In this document: positions 39,501-54,649 of the stretch, piece after piece
Position numbering within the stretch: position 1 is the first letter of the stretch
Layout of the letters: the number at the start of each line of letters is the position of its first letter
From: Xestospongia muta
Taxonomy: Eukaryota; Porifera; Demospongiae; Haplosclerida; Petrosiidae
Length of the DNA stretch: 64,000 nt
Direction: 5' to 3'
Assembly (NCBI GenBank): GCA_963693285.1
Contig: OY848922.1
Location: forward strand, 873,001 to 937,000
Translations under genes and position numbers: made by a program
Notes under the pieces: model-generated
The model's input: the letters and a program-made list of their open reading frames with translations, nothing else
The model's database searches: none
Told to the model about the DNA's origin: nothing

Positions 39501-40690
39501 CTATCCAGTTAGGCTGTATTGGACCAGGAGGTGCAGTTCTATTAGTCGATGCTATTTATTGGCTAGAGATATATTACTCTGGTCCTTCCAACGAATGCTG
39601 TGTTATCCGACATTCAGTTAAAGAAGGAGTCAAAGCTGTTGTGAAGAAGTTCCGATACAAACTTACTCTATCAATACCTCAAGAGCGTTTTCATTGTACG
39701 ATACATAAAACAAGTGATCATCTTTGTCGTCCTAATGAACCTCAAAAGAAGCTAACATGTTGTGAGAAAGGAGCATTAATGGCTGATATTAACCAGTCAC
39801 GTCAGACACCATGGCTTGTAGAGATGACTAGTTCAGATAAACCTATTGAACAACAAGGTTAGTAAGTCAATATCTAGTAATAAGATGATATGTATTCAGT
39901 CTTTGTAACTTAGTTATTTTAATTTATTTATGGTACATTAGTTGTAGACAATTAGTATTTCCTTGTTTTAACAAATCCCCAATATTAATGATAATACCAT
40001 ATATGGAGATAATAAAATTCTCTCATACTCATTACACTTCATGTACTCACTCCATTACTCATACCACAAGTTTATCAAAGAATAACAATTTTGTTATTAG
40101 TCAATACACATATGAAGTCTTTATAGAGTCACATTTAACACTAATAGTGGTCACTGATGTACTATGATACTTGTAATAGAGTATGTTAATACTTTAGTCA
40201 TTGATATAATAGTTGTAGGTAGACTTGAGTAAATTATTAATATTTCCTACAAATTTCATTGTTATATAATGTAATTTGTACATATTGACTACATGTTCAG
40301 TTATGTCCTCCCTCCTCCCCCCCCCCTCTCTCTCGGTCTCTCATTAACACAGATATATCTACCATTTTAAAGAAAGTACCAGTTACTCGTGACCTACTTG
40401 ACCTATTAGCTTGTATCAAACATAAATGGAAAATGATTGGAGTAGTACTTGAAGTTGAACACAGTGATTTAGAGGGGTTGTCTCAAAGTAACAAGGATGA
40501 CAGTACACGACTATATGAAGTACTTGAGGCTTGGATGAATACCAGGTCAACTGACGTTACTTGGGAAACAGTCATCACAGCTGTTGAAGGACCTATTGTT
40601 GACCAAAAATCAACAGCTGTCAAGATACGAGAGTTTCTGAGTGAACCCAAGATATATTCTAAATACCTTGGAAAAAAGGACTTTGTCTGA
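36544..40690 (+). CDS. Array copy 7: CAP-Gly, pseudocaspase, Roc-like GTPase, Death
   Basis: Exons 36544-36810, 36868-37720, 37773-39857 and 40353-40690 sum to 1181 codons including stop. The N-terminus is shorter (MAVARAVGQESLL). The caspase-like exon has CIATPGNN at the His site and FFINCNRRK at the Cys site. The GTPase motifs are intact and the acidic linker has Asp-to-Asn changes. The Death exon (ACIKHKWKMIGVVLEVEHSD) equals the first stranded exon of copy 6. It is the copy next to the intact hnRNP H gene, which makes it the likely resident of the original locus (inference). Confidence 0.88.
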
Positions 40691-41138
40691 TGCCATATCT
40701 TTCCCCTTTAGACTAGACCTTTTATATTTTCCTATGATGTGCCTTTAATTTGACTACTTTCACTTGTCATTTGAGTAGTATGTGTTTACTTTTTATTTTG
40801 TAAATTTGACTGATCAAATTGTGTCCTTCTCTTTTAGTTTTATAAAAGTTGTTTATTCTTAATATCAATGTAAGAGTGTCTTCATCTGATGATAAACATG
40901 CTGACATAACTTTTGAATTTTTGTTCTTTTATTTGACCTTTATTCATTATAGGTTTATTATTATTGTAGTAAACTATTTAATTTGACTGATTGTGTCCTT
41001 TACTTATTTGATTAGTTTTGTAAAAGTGTGTATTAATTTTTTCAACAAAAACTTTTTTCAATCCAGTATCATTGATGTACACATTCTGAGATGACAAGTA
41101 CTATATCATTACTGTGTGTGTATGTGTAAATGATATCT
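40691..41138. other. Intergenic region, copy 7 to hnRNP H
   Basis: AT-rich 3' flank shared with the other copies. Copy 7 and hnRNP H converge here. No gene seen. Confidence 0.7.
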
Positions 41139-44209
<3,071 letters not shown>

Positions 44210-44509
44210 TTTCTAATTGAAAGCACGTGATTATCATGTGATAACAAACACTGATTCAGAGATCAGAAACCAAGAACCAGAGAACGATTCAGATTTCCAA
44301 TTCTTGAGATCCAGCCCTTTAAAGAATACTAACTCCGTGTACCTCCGTTTATTTTACCAGTGAGAGGAAGACACAAAGGATTGGCCAGACATCATAGCTG
44401 TCAAAATCTCTTGTTGATTGTAAAAGCCTTCTTTGTCTTCTGTGTAAATCTAGGAGTAACTTTAGAGTGATCAGAACGCGTTTGAGGGGCTGGGTGGCTG
44501 TTGAATGTA
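44210..44509. promoter_or_regulatory. Divergent promoter, hnRNP H / DENND1-like
   Basis: About 300 bp separate the two start codons, which face away from each other. It includes CACGTGATTATCATGTGA at 44224-44241, a near-palindrome with a perfect CACGTG E-box. No TATA box stands out. Confidence 0.45.
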
Positions 44510-47338
44510 ATGGATTCTAGAATAAGGTAGGCCAGTAATAGAAAATTCATGTCAAAAGATTCCATGTTTGTTTATTTTCTTGATTATAATATTAGTTGTG
44601 TATTTCATTAAATGTCTTGTGATCTGTAAGTTTATTGGTATAGTTTAGTGTGCCAGTATCATTGTATAATGTACTCACCCACTATGGATGGCTGTACTGT
44701 AGTAGCACACTATGTATACTGATTACCAACTTCTATTAGTATAATGGACTGTAGTTAATGAAGGAGTTATAGAATAGAATAGATTCACAAATATAACCTC
44801 ATAGATTTCCATCAAACTCATTAATATTCTAGTTATAGTATACAACATGTTATAGTTCTCAATATATTATGAACTTTACTACCACATAATGGTTGTACTA
44901 CCTTAAAGATCACATATTGTTCTTTATAGGCCATAGACTACAGTGTCACAGATTACTATGATGTATATAGTGTATTTACACTTACTTCAATGTTTATTAA
45001 GTTAGACCAGCTTAAAAATAGTGTCTAAAATAGAATTTACAACTATAAAGATCTCAAAGTGTTAATTAATGATGATATCATACTTGAATTGACACTGTTC
45101 TTATCACACACCCATATATATCTTACCCACACTGTACTCAGTGTTACATGTGTAGGACCTAAAATATCAACAAAACATGTAATGCATGTAGTACATGTAC
45201 CACAAAACATGAAATACATGTACATGTACCACAATACATGAAGTACACGTACGTGTACATCAAAAACATATAGTACATATACCACAATACATGAAATGCA
45301 TGTACATGTATCAACCACAATACATGAAGTACACGTACGTGTACATCAAAAACATATAGTACATATACCACAATACATGAAATGCATGTACATGTATCAC
45401 AATACGTGAAGTACGTGTACATCAAAACATGTAATACATGTATCACAATACACGAAGTACATGTACATCAAAACATGTAATACATGTACCACAATACATG
45501 AAGTATATGTACATGTACCACAATACATGTAGTACATGTACATCAAAACATGTAGTACATGTATCACTGTTACGAACTAAACGTCACTATACTCATAATC
45601 TATAAGTGTGTGCATGTATCATTGCTAGTCACTGATGGACTAATGAGATAAGGACTATTGTTACTGAAAGATGTAAGTAACAATGGAGCTTGTCTATAAG
45701 GACATCTCACTATTAAAGACACCAGATCGTGGTGTATTTTTAAGCATTGTAGTAATGACCTCTGTAATAGAGGACACATCAGGACAATGTCTAGATGTGT
45801 GATGATTATTAAACCTTATAAGAATCTCATCTAGTAATACTTTTAAGTTGTCTGTTAAAAGCAATTCATGTGATCACAGAAAGTCTGTACTAGTAGCTGG
45901 TCTGATTTCCTTTGAGTTATAGCCAATGTTTTTATGATGCTGCCTTTTATGGTATGTCTGTGAGGTTAATGGTTGGCTTGTGAAATACATATAACATGTA
46001 CTGTGTGTATGTACATTGTTTAAAGCTAGACTCTACAGACCAATCATCACTGTTGTAATAGCTTTTATTGTGTAGGGCTGTTACCAGCACACTGTATATT
46101 GTTTGGGTAATGGATAAGATATTTATCAAGTTATTTTAACTAGGATACCAGTGATATTATGTCTAACTTGTGGGAATAACTATTTATTGTAGACTGTATT
46201 GTATAGAAATATATCAGAACAATTGATAGCAGTTGGTGATAGTAATGTTTTAATAGATTCAGTTATTTTAGATATTCTTGAAACTTACAACATATTGTTT
46301 ATTGTGGTGTGGATGGATATCATGTTACTGTAATTTGAAACTGATAACATTGAACTTTGTTTCAACACTAATGCACTAAATATGTAGATGTTATCTATTC
46401 AATCTGCCTCAACTTGGCTTTATGGTATATTCAATTTTTCTTATCTGTCTCTCCCTCCCTCCCTCCCTCTCCCTCCCCTCCCCTCCCCCCCCCCCCCCCT
46501 CTCTCTCTCTCTCCCTTTAGAGAACCCAAAGTGTACATTTGAATGTTATGTAGAGTACATACGACCTAAAGATGGCGGAGGTACACATCATATTATGTTA
46601 ATTGTGGTAGAGGAGATATTAGTATTTACATCAAAAGAGTGTGTGTGTGTGTGTGTGCGTGTAGTAGTAGTAGTAAGTATATAAAATTGGAGGTGGATCT
46701 GACTATCTCTAGTAACAATTATTATCATAGTGGGTGGAGTCAACTATGTAGATAAATGTGGGTATATGTGATCTATTATTTTACATCAGTGTGTGTGTGT
46801 ATCTCTCTCTCTACAGAATGTTATTCCCTAAGGATTATCAGTTTGATGAGGTAAAACAACAAATGGAAACAAACTAATTGATATTTGATTTCTATAATAA
46901 TTATTAATTTTGAAATAAATTTTATTTATTTTTATGTACAGGATACGAGAAAGAACTTACCAAAATTTGTCTTTCCTACAAGAGAGAACAAGTTAGTAAT
47001 ATCATCTACTATATTAATGTAAATCTCTCTCTCTCTCTCTCTAGTAATACTGTTGAAGAACACTTCACATTTTGTCTCACAGATCTGGAAGGAAAATTTC
47101 GTTTTGGTTTTTGTCGCTATCCAGCTCGAGGAGATGTANNNNNNNNNNNNNNNNNNNNNNNNNNNNNNNNNNNNNNNNNNNNNNNNNNNNNNNNNNNNNN
47201 NNNNNNNNNNNNNNNNNNNNNNNNNNNNNNNNNNNNNNNNNNNNNNNNNNNNNNNNNNNNNNNNNNNNNNNNNNNNNNNNNNNNNNNNNNNNNNNNNNNN
47301 NNNNNNNNNNNNNNNNNNNNNNNNNNNNNNNNNNNNNN

Positions 47339-47376
<38 letters not shown>

Positions 47377-50300
47377 GACCTCTCTCTCTTCACATTAGGC
47401 AACACATTTTTATACCTATTACTCCCCCTCATCTTATTGATTACTGCACGTAAGTTGTCTGTCTGTCTGTATGTCCTTTGTCATTCATCCATCCATTAAT
47501 TCATTGATCTATCTCTCCATCCACATATCCTGATTTATCTTACAATATTCTCCAGAGCACCAATGCCATTTTTAATGGGTATTCATTCCTCTATGATGGA
47601 ACAAGTCCGATCAATGCCCATCAACGATGCTGTCATCTTAGACATAGACCAAAGTGAACTAGAATCCCCTTACTATGAGGACCTCCTCAAGATACCCCCG
47701 GACATCTCTTCACAGTTAAAGAATATAATTAAAAAGAGTTCATCGGCATATGGTGACACGGCAACACGAGCTTTTTTACAAGCTAATGTAGCACTGTTAG
47801 GTGGATATCGTTCAGCACTAAAAATGAGAGAAGGAGACTCAGAAGTCACCTTTGATGAAGAAGCGTAAGTACTAGATAAACAATTGTAGTTTTTATAATC
47901 CAACGAAGGTGGGTGCTTAGACTCCTTGGACCAGCTGTAGTTTATATACCTTATCAGTTTATTAAGGAAGATATATTAAATCATTTGTGATCCATAAATG
48001 TATATGTACACTGATTGTAGTAGATAATGAGTTGTAATGATGTTATAAGTTTCCCAGCTGCTGAATACACTATATTCACTAGTTTAGTACTATTATAATC
48101 AATAGTTGTTGTTGTGATCTCTTGATAATGACAATGACAAGATATTAGTAGTACTATTTTGACCTATCACTTTGATGACTTATTTAAGTAGCCTCTTGTC
48201 GTTTTAAACTTACATTCTCTTCTTGTAGTTTTCTCAAGTCTCGTGTTCATATGGAGGAGTTTTTAGAAAACTTGCTACATTTTCAACATTTTCAACAATT
48301 TATCAACGGTCGTATTAACAGACTAGCATCTAATAAAGAGAGAGACTTGTTTGATGATGAAGTTATTATTTATGAGGAAGGTAAGTGTTAAAATAAACTA
48401 ATAAAAAGTGCATTAATTATTTATTTGTTGTCAGAATTAAAAGCTGGCAAGTGGTCCTCTGATCATATGAAAGAGGCTTTTAAAGATATGAAAGTATGTC
48501 CCTGTAATAATAGCAATTAATTGATTACAATATTTATAGGAAAGTCTTATAAAGCATAGTACAAAAGTGGCAAAGAATACAAAATCACTAATGAAGGATA
48601 CCAAAAATGCATTTAAAGCAAGAACTAATGTAAGAAATGGATGGATGGACAGACAAATGGATGGATGGACCAATAGACAGACAGATAGATGGATGGATGG
48701 ATAGATGGACCAATGGACAGACAGATAGATGGATGGACCAGAGATGGATGGATCAATGGACAGACAGATAGATAGATGGGCCAGAGATTGATGGATCAAT
48801 GGACAGACAGATAGATGGATGGAACAGAGATGGATGGATGAATGGACGGACAGATAGATGGATGGAACAGAGATGGATGGATCAATGGACAGACAGATAG
48901 ATGGATGGACCAAGATGGGTGGATCAATGGACTAAATACTATATCAGTCAATTACTTGTTATGTGCAAATTATTAAAATTAGGAGAAAATTGGTCCTGGT
49001 GATTACTACACCTCATTACAAAGTAGTCCAGGGTTAATAAGAAGTTCGAAATCACAGACACTTGATGGACGACAAACTAGAGTAAGTAATTTATAATATC
49101 AACAATATTGACAACTTGGTTATACATGTACATGGAGGTATGTGTGTGTGTATGTCTCTAGTCTGTCTATCTCATACATGTTTACATAGTCAGTGATGTG
49201 TCTATTGTGACTACTCTAGTCTGTCTGTCATATAAATAGTCACTGGTGTATTACTCTAGTATCTCAGTTTATATAATACAGTGTCTTGTTACTAGTTATC
49301 AAAGGTCACAGGTTCAAATCTCATCTGATTGACTTTGTTTTAGATAGCCTTTTTGCAATATGATATGATATATACAATTACATTATTGGTAAATTACAAC
49401 ATTTCCTTCTCTCTTAGCCACGGGAACCTCCTCCAGTTATTCCATATGAAAAACATGTTGCCGGCCTGAACAGATTACATGAAACCCTTCGTGCTCAAGA
49501 GAAACGTCTCTCACTAATAGACACTTCTACACCACCCAGTGGGATATTATTATCATTATCTCAACAACAACAAATCAATGAAGATGAATCTAACAGCATC
49601 GATAGTAAGGAATCGATCGAAGTAGTGACAGGACAATTAGTGGATTTAGGAGACATTACCGACAGGATGCCAACCCCTGTTATTATTAGACCCTCTATGT
49701 CTGACGAGGGTGAGACTGACTCCGCCTCCATCATTAGTTCCAGTAGTGGTAGCAGTGGATCTATTCCCAATAACTTACACTGGGAGGTATTGAGAAATGA
49801 AAATGCAGAGTCACCAGCCCCACCTCCCGTCCCTCCTCCTCGTAAAAAGAGGAATCCTACTGAACCAGTTCGATGTGTTGCAGACTCTAATCAAGCATCT
49901 TTATCTCAAATGCCAAAAGGCGATGTTTTTGAGTTAGAATCTCGTTCTTCTCCTTTAGATGACTTTAGTTCATCCATAGCAGATGCCTTAATCGATACTT
50001 CTCGGCGATTAAGTGATCCTGGAGCAGCCAATACTCTCTCCAATACTGGTAAGGATATTTATTTAACTCTAAAAGACGCACATTTCACAAACAATGCCTC
50101 ATCTTCAAGTCTTCCTGGCATTCTTTTCTCTACTGATGGTGCGGCAACTACTAATTCAAACACAACAGACCAACGTCATATGCCTACAATACCAGAGCAG
50201 AATGATCCATGGAAACCTATTTCATCAACTTCCCTTGTTGATTCTAATCCATTCAAACCAGGTGGTTCCAATGTCCGTAAACCTCCCCTAAAACCTCAAC

Positions 50301-50494
50301 CTTATTCTGGCTCGGGTTTTAAATTTTTTGAGGAGACTTTTGCAGCAAATCCAGGCGCCATTTTAACCCCTGTACAAGTTTCCAAAGTTGATACGAACCC
50401 TTCCAAGACATCACCAGACCCTCTAGCAGATATATTTGGTCCCAATGGACTTCAGGGATATGCCTCAACAAAAACCAAGAATCAAGACAGCTGA
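44510..50494 (+). CDS. DENN domain protein 1-like, Rab GEF (connecdenn)
   Basis: The probable first exon, 44510-44526, encodes MDSRI, like vertebrate DENND1 (MGSRIK). Later exons: 46521-46580 (NPKCTFECYVEYIRPKDGG, uDENN), 46817-46850 (LFPKDYQFDE), 46942-46991, 47045 into the gap, 47399-47449 (IPITPPHLIDYC), 47556-47864 (APMPFLMGIHSSMM, cDENN), 48229-48380, 48435-48493, 48540-48629, 48983-49081 and 49418-50494. DENND1 proteins are exchange factors for Rab35 on clathrin-coated and endosomal membranes. The tail has DPW and NPF, known adaptor AP-2 and EH-domain ligands, and a proline-rich stretch (APPPVPPPRKK). The middle of the DENN domain falls in the gap. The phase of exon 46521-46580 does not fit either neighbour. 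Confidence 0.85.
45160..45570. repeat. Palindrome-rich tandem repeat (acatgtacatgt family)
   Basis: Roughly ten irregular units built from acatgtacatgta, ccacaatacatgaagta and catcaaaacatgtag. The core is self-complementary, so the array could form cruciforms. Within the presumed first DENND1 intron. The Cys/Val/Tyr-rich frames across it are not genes. Confidence 0.85.
46441..46518 (+). repeat. Pyrimidine tract with C-run
   Basis: (TCCC)n leading into about 14 consecutive C and then (TC)n, just before the acceptor at 46520. The minus strand is G-rich and could form a G-quadruplex. A difficult stretch for sequencing. Confidence 0.85.
47139..47338. other. Assembly gap, 200 N
   Basis: Unknown bases, with (TC)n on the right side. 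They interrupt the DENND1-like gene after FGFCRYPARGDV. Vertebrate DENND1 has well over 100 residues at this point, so the true gap is probably longer than 200 bp. Confidence 0.98.
48639..48935. repeat. (GGAT)n-derived minisatellite
   Basis: About five irregular units of roughly 60 bp (gatggatggaccaatggaca, then gacagatagatgg) in a DENND1 intron. Not coding. Confidence 0.9.
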
Positions 50495-51086
50495 AAGTTT
50501 TTTTTAATGCTAACTATTTCATTAATTGTGTGTTCAAATGAAATGTGTTGTAAATATTATTATTATATAATTTATATTGTATATGTACTTCATTACACTC
50601 TTTGCTCTTGGTATAGATATATTATGATAACATGTCACATTTTTGAATTAGCTCTTCGTTCCATTCTTCATTTCATGTAAAATTATCTTGTCCATGCATA
50701 TAGCATTGTTTATAATTTATACATTCCTTCATATAAAAAAAAATATTTAAATAATAACAGCTATTGGAATTCTATACTTGTAACAGACTGAGTCCCATAC
50801 TTAATGAGTAATTTTAACAGACTGAGTCCCATACTTAATAAGTAATTTTAACAGACTGAATCCCATACTTAATAATTAATAGGTGTAATACACATTATCT
50901 TGTTAAGTATTGGTTACTGGTTACTTGACAGCATTGAAAATAATACTAAATTTCTGGATTTCTTATGGTATTTTAGTCAAGTTACAAAATCTTTAATAGT
51001 TATGTTAAAAATATCAAAAAATTAAAACTGTATTCTCATTTTTAACATACTAATAAGTTGTATTGTTAAAAATAACATTATTATCA
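50495..51086. other. Convergent 3' region with 35-bp repeats
   Basis: 3' flanks of the DENND1-like and MINDY-3-like genes, AT-rich. Three copies of a unit with acagactgagtcccatactt then aatgagtaatttta lie at about 50783-50880. No gene seen. Confidence 0.75.
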
Positions 51087-54000
51087 CTAAATGATTTTAG
51101 GTTCAGTTTGACAGTCCCAATGAACTATTAACGCTGGCCACTTCGTGTGAAGACAATTTAAAAGACTTGTTTCTGTACTAGTACCACCTTCTTCACCGAG
51201 TATGACTGCACTACCTTGAACAAACTGAACCTTAGAAATGGATACATAAGAAAACAAATGGACAGATAGAGAAAACAAATCAATAGCTAATTGTACCATT
51301 GACAGGATTGTAACAGACCTCTAGTAATGGGTGTGGCTAAAAAAGGTAGCCATCTTGTTAAATCAGACGTGAGGTATAACACATTGATATATTGCTATTA
51401 TAAACTAGCTCTCTACTAATCAATAGTATTACACATTAAACCATACCCTAAAACCCAAGTGACAAAAATGAGTTTCCTCATTTTCCTGAGCTCTGTTTAC
51501 TTGTAAACAAAATTCAGGATACCCTATACTATACTTTATACTTAATACTCTATTTTATACTTTATTTTGATCTCATTGGGAATGCTTCTTGCCCATCCTA
51601 CAGCTGCTGCACAATGGTGTATAGCATAATTTTTGTTTTGTCTTTTAATACCTCATTTCTTGTAGCAGCTGGTTGTAGACCATTGTAATGATATAGAGGA
51701 AATGCCTTTGGTTTATCAACTTCCATCTGTTAATAGTTAATATATTATTAGTACAAGAGGATTTACTCTCTTACAGGATAAGGGAAGAACTCTTTTAGAA
51801 AGTTTTCTAACAGTATAATACCTATTTTCTCTGGATCTAGTCTTGACTCCATATACTGAACACTAATAAAGAAATAAATAAAATTAGTACTAATTTCTTG
51901 TGAACTGTTCCATTCTTAGGTTGTCCATCCATTCAACTATCAGTCCATCCATCCATCCATTCAACTATCAGTCCATCCATCCATCCATCCATCCATTCAA
52001 CTATCAGTCCATCCATCCATCCATTCAACTACAAGTCCATCCATCCATCCATTCATCCATCCATCCATCCATCCATCCATCAGATCTATACATTTATCAT
52101 TTATCCATATTCCATCCATTTAGTACTTGTGTCCATTCATCAAACAAACTCACTATTCTGGGTCAGTTTCCAAATCTAATTTCTTCAATAATTCTCCTAA
52201 TAAACTGGTAGCAATAAATCCACTACCTACAATACACAATACACAATGTATCTAGTCTTGGAACTCATGGTGTACCTTCTTGATCAAAGGAAGCAAATTC
52301 TCTTTTCGCAACAGTCTGTGAGTCATCTGAAGATGTCAAATTAGTCTCCTATTTAAACCAATATAACAGGAGCAAAGAGGAAAATCTTCTGTAACAAATG
52401 TGTCACTTGATCTTGTGACTTACCGTTGAGAAGAGGACAGTGAGGTGTGTCTCACTTCCTATTAACCACACAGGATAAAGAGGATTCTTAAGAAACGATC
52501 CAACCTTAATTATAAGATCATGAAATATAGTTATTAACATTAATATTAATATTATTTATTAATATTATTATTACAGGAGCTACCTCACAATATCGTAGTG
52601 CTTCAAGTATTGTAAGAAAACCAACACTAGATTGCTGAGGGATCCCTCGTAACTCTAAAACCACAGGTAGATGGATGGATAGATGACAGGTTTGTGACTA
52701 TTATTACTTACTGATGCCGCCGAGATCTTTATCTAAATCAAACACGTTAGTAACTGCTCGTCCGACAAGTAATAAATTAATCAAACTCTGACTGCATGAG
52801 AAAGAAAATAAATATAGGACTCTATTTTTACCCTAACCTGCCATGTCCATGTAAAGGGTCAACTAGAGGCTGCTCTGTTTCTTCTCTCTCTTCTAAAATT
52901 TGATCAACACCCTGTAATGGACGAATAGTAAAACAAATGGATACATAGATGAGCTAATAGATGTAATGGTGAATGGATAGATGGAGAGATGTACCAATGG
53001 CAGAGAGAAAAACATACTTTAGTAAGAACAATTGAATAGAGAAATAGAAGGACTCCAAACGGTCCCTTCCAATCTGCCATATTATGTTCTAAGCATTTTA
53101 TAGTACTAGACTTGTCTGGACAGTCACATATCCTACGAAGGCGAGGGTAACACATGTACATGTATTAAATATATACATTACCTCGTATTGAGATGAAACA
53201 ATTGACTCGAGTCTGTTCTCAGCCCTTTCTTAGAGGTTCTATCTACAACTTGAAATGATGTACTAGGAGGTGTGGTCACACTAGTGACAAGTGGAAGTGT
53301 CAAATGTGTAGTGGGCGGAGCTTGTGATATTTTCTGACCAGCAGATGATTCTGAATTGATGATAATTGTGTCGGTATTTTTAACGTTAGATAAAGCTGAT
53401 GATAAGAAATCTTGTGTTACGTGTAGCTGACCACACCCACTTTCATTACGACAGCTAGACGAAGATGGATTCTCAGAGTCTGATCTGTTAATATTAGATA
53501 AAGCTGATGACAGTAAGTCCAGTGTCACTTTACCACGCCCACTTTCGTGAGTCCTACTTTGTCTATTGTCTTCTGCTCGTCTCATTAGAGATTCTATTGC
53601 ACCAGGTGGAATTAACTCAGTTGTTGCCATGGTAATGTTTTCATATTGCATTGGAGAGTCCCCAGACATGGAGTCTCTTTTGCTGCTAAAGCCTTCCTCA
53701 GATGGATCTGTCAAGGAAGATGGGTGCTTCCTCTTGAGTCCAATCTCAGGATTTGTACGAGAAGTGCTGGTTGTTGCAATCTTTGTTGTGGGTGTTCCTC
53801 TCTCTATTGTTTCAGTACCCGGCAAGTTCTGGTAGTTGAGAGCTTTGTCGCTGAGTACTGCTATTTTGCAGCTGCCGTTAGTACTGGCTTGATTTAGTAT
53901 GTGACTCAATGCTAACAATAGTAAGTGATGAACACTTGAATCTGAAGAGATAACTTAATATTATATCATGTGACTTTAATCATTGCCTATAAATAAAACT

Positions 54001-54649
54001 TTAATTTTAATTAGTCAAAAAAATTATCCATCCATATTTCAAGATACATTGATCCATTTCTTAATATCATCTAAAACATCCGTCCATTTACTAATGACAT
54101 ACGATCCATTTCTTAATATCATCTAAAACATTTGTCCATTTACTAATGACATGCTTATCATTTACTAGCGATGCTCTACCTGTACAATTCTTCCAGTCAC
54201 TGCTTTCTAGATCGCTGTCATCTAGTCTGTTGTCATAGAGATGTTTTTGTAGAATAAAAGCCTGCAACAAAATACACACATCACAGACCTTGACTTCACA
54301 TAATCTATAGTGATTTTCTGAGATTCAAAAATTACGTTCTATGTCCTCATTCAGATTACCATGATGTCCTAAATCTAACTTAAACACTATTACTGTATTA
54401 ATTAAAACACTAGTCACGTGACTGTTACTTACCTGAACAGGTGCTAGTACAGCACATGGTCCTCCACTATACTGCACCAAAGCCAGTGGTTCCTTTGAAC
54501 TAAAAATAAACCCTGAAAATCAACAAAAATATTATAAAAATTTTGTTAATGATTGTAATGCAATTATTACAACGCTGACCTTGCTTCCAACGTTGAAATA
54601 CATCCTCATGAATATCAGTACCCCAAATAACTGAGAGAGCTCTCTCCAT
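51087..54649 (-). CDS. MINDY-3-like Lys48 deubiquitinase
   Basis: Minus-strand exons include 54649-54580, 54512-54433, 54261-54180, 53941-53182, 53132-53018, 52911-52838, 52791-52712, 52654-52584 and 52504-52424, then several between 52370 and 51087; phases agree at each junction checked. MINDY proteins trim Lys48-linked polyubiquitin. The catalytic Cys lies in [14 protein letters not shown]. Further matches are [90 protein letters not shown] and NCLHTKWP near the C-terminus. Exon 4 (760 nt) inserts a Ser/Thr-rich stretch of about 200 residues absent from human MINDY-3, as I recall it, with two similar segments ([22 protein letters not shown]). Confidence 0.88.
51930..52082. repeat. (CCAT)n repeat
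   Basis: CCATCCAT runs broken by attcaactatcagt spacers, in a MINDY-3-like intron. Not coding. Confidence 0.9.

Larger units (their letters stand above)
1..41138 (+). repeat. Tandem gene array, seven copies
   Basis: Seven head-to-tail units share the same exon plan, each about 5-7 kb. The GTPase exon is exactly 2085 nt in copies 1, 3, 4, 5 and 7 and slightly different in copies 2 and 6. The short intron before it (about 52 bp) and the first 300 bp of the intron after it are almost as similar between copies as the exons, which points to recent duplication or gene conversion. Units differ most in the CAP-Gly loop, parts of the caspase-like exon and the choice of last exon. Reverse-strand hnRNP H fragments lie between units. 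Confidence 0.95.

Noticed and set aside
1..41000. NACHT or STAND ATPase (NLR-type) reading of the nucleotide domain
   Set aside because: DxGGQ and TxxD after the P-loop fit a Roc-like GTPase; no NACHT Walker B acidic cluster or LRR was seen.
45043..45446. Cys/Val/Tyr-rich frames on the minus strand
   Set aside because: Translation of the acatgtacatgt tandem repeat; no start context or splice signals.
46932..47499. Frames running through the N gap
   Set aside because: They exist only because N is read as open; the true exons on both sides use other frames.
48639..48935. Possible CRISPR-like array
   Set aside because: Units are degenerate GGAT minisatellite without uniform repeats and spacers, in a eukaryotic intron.
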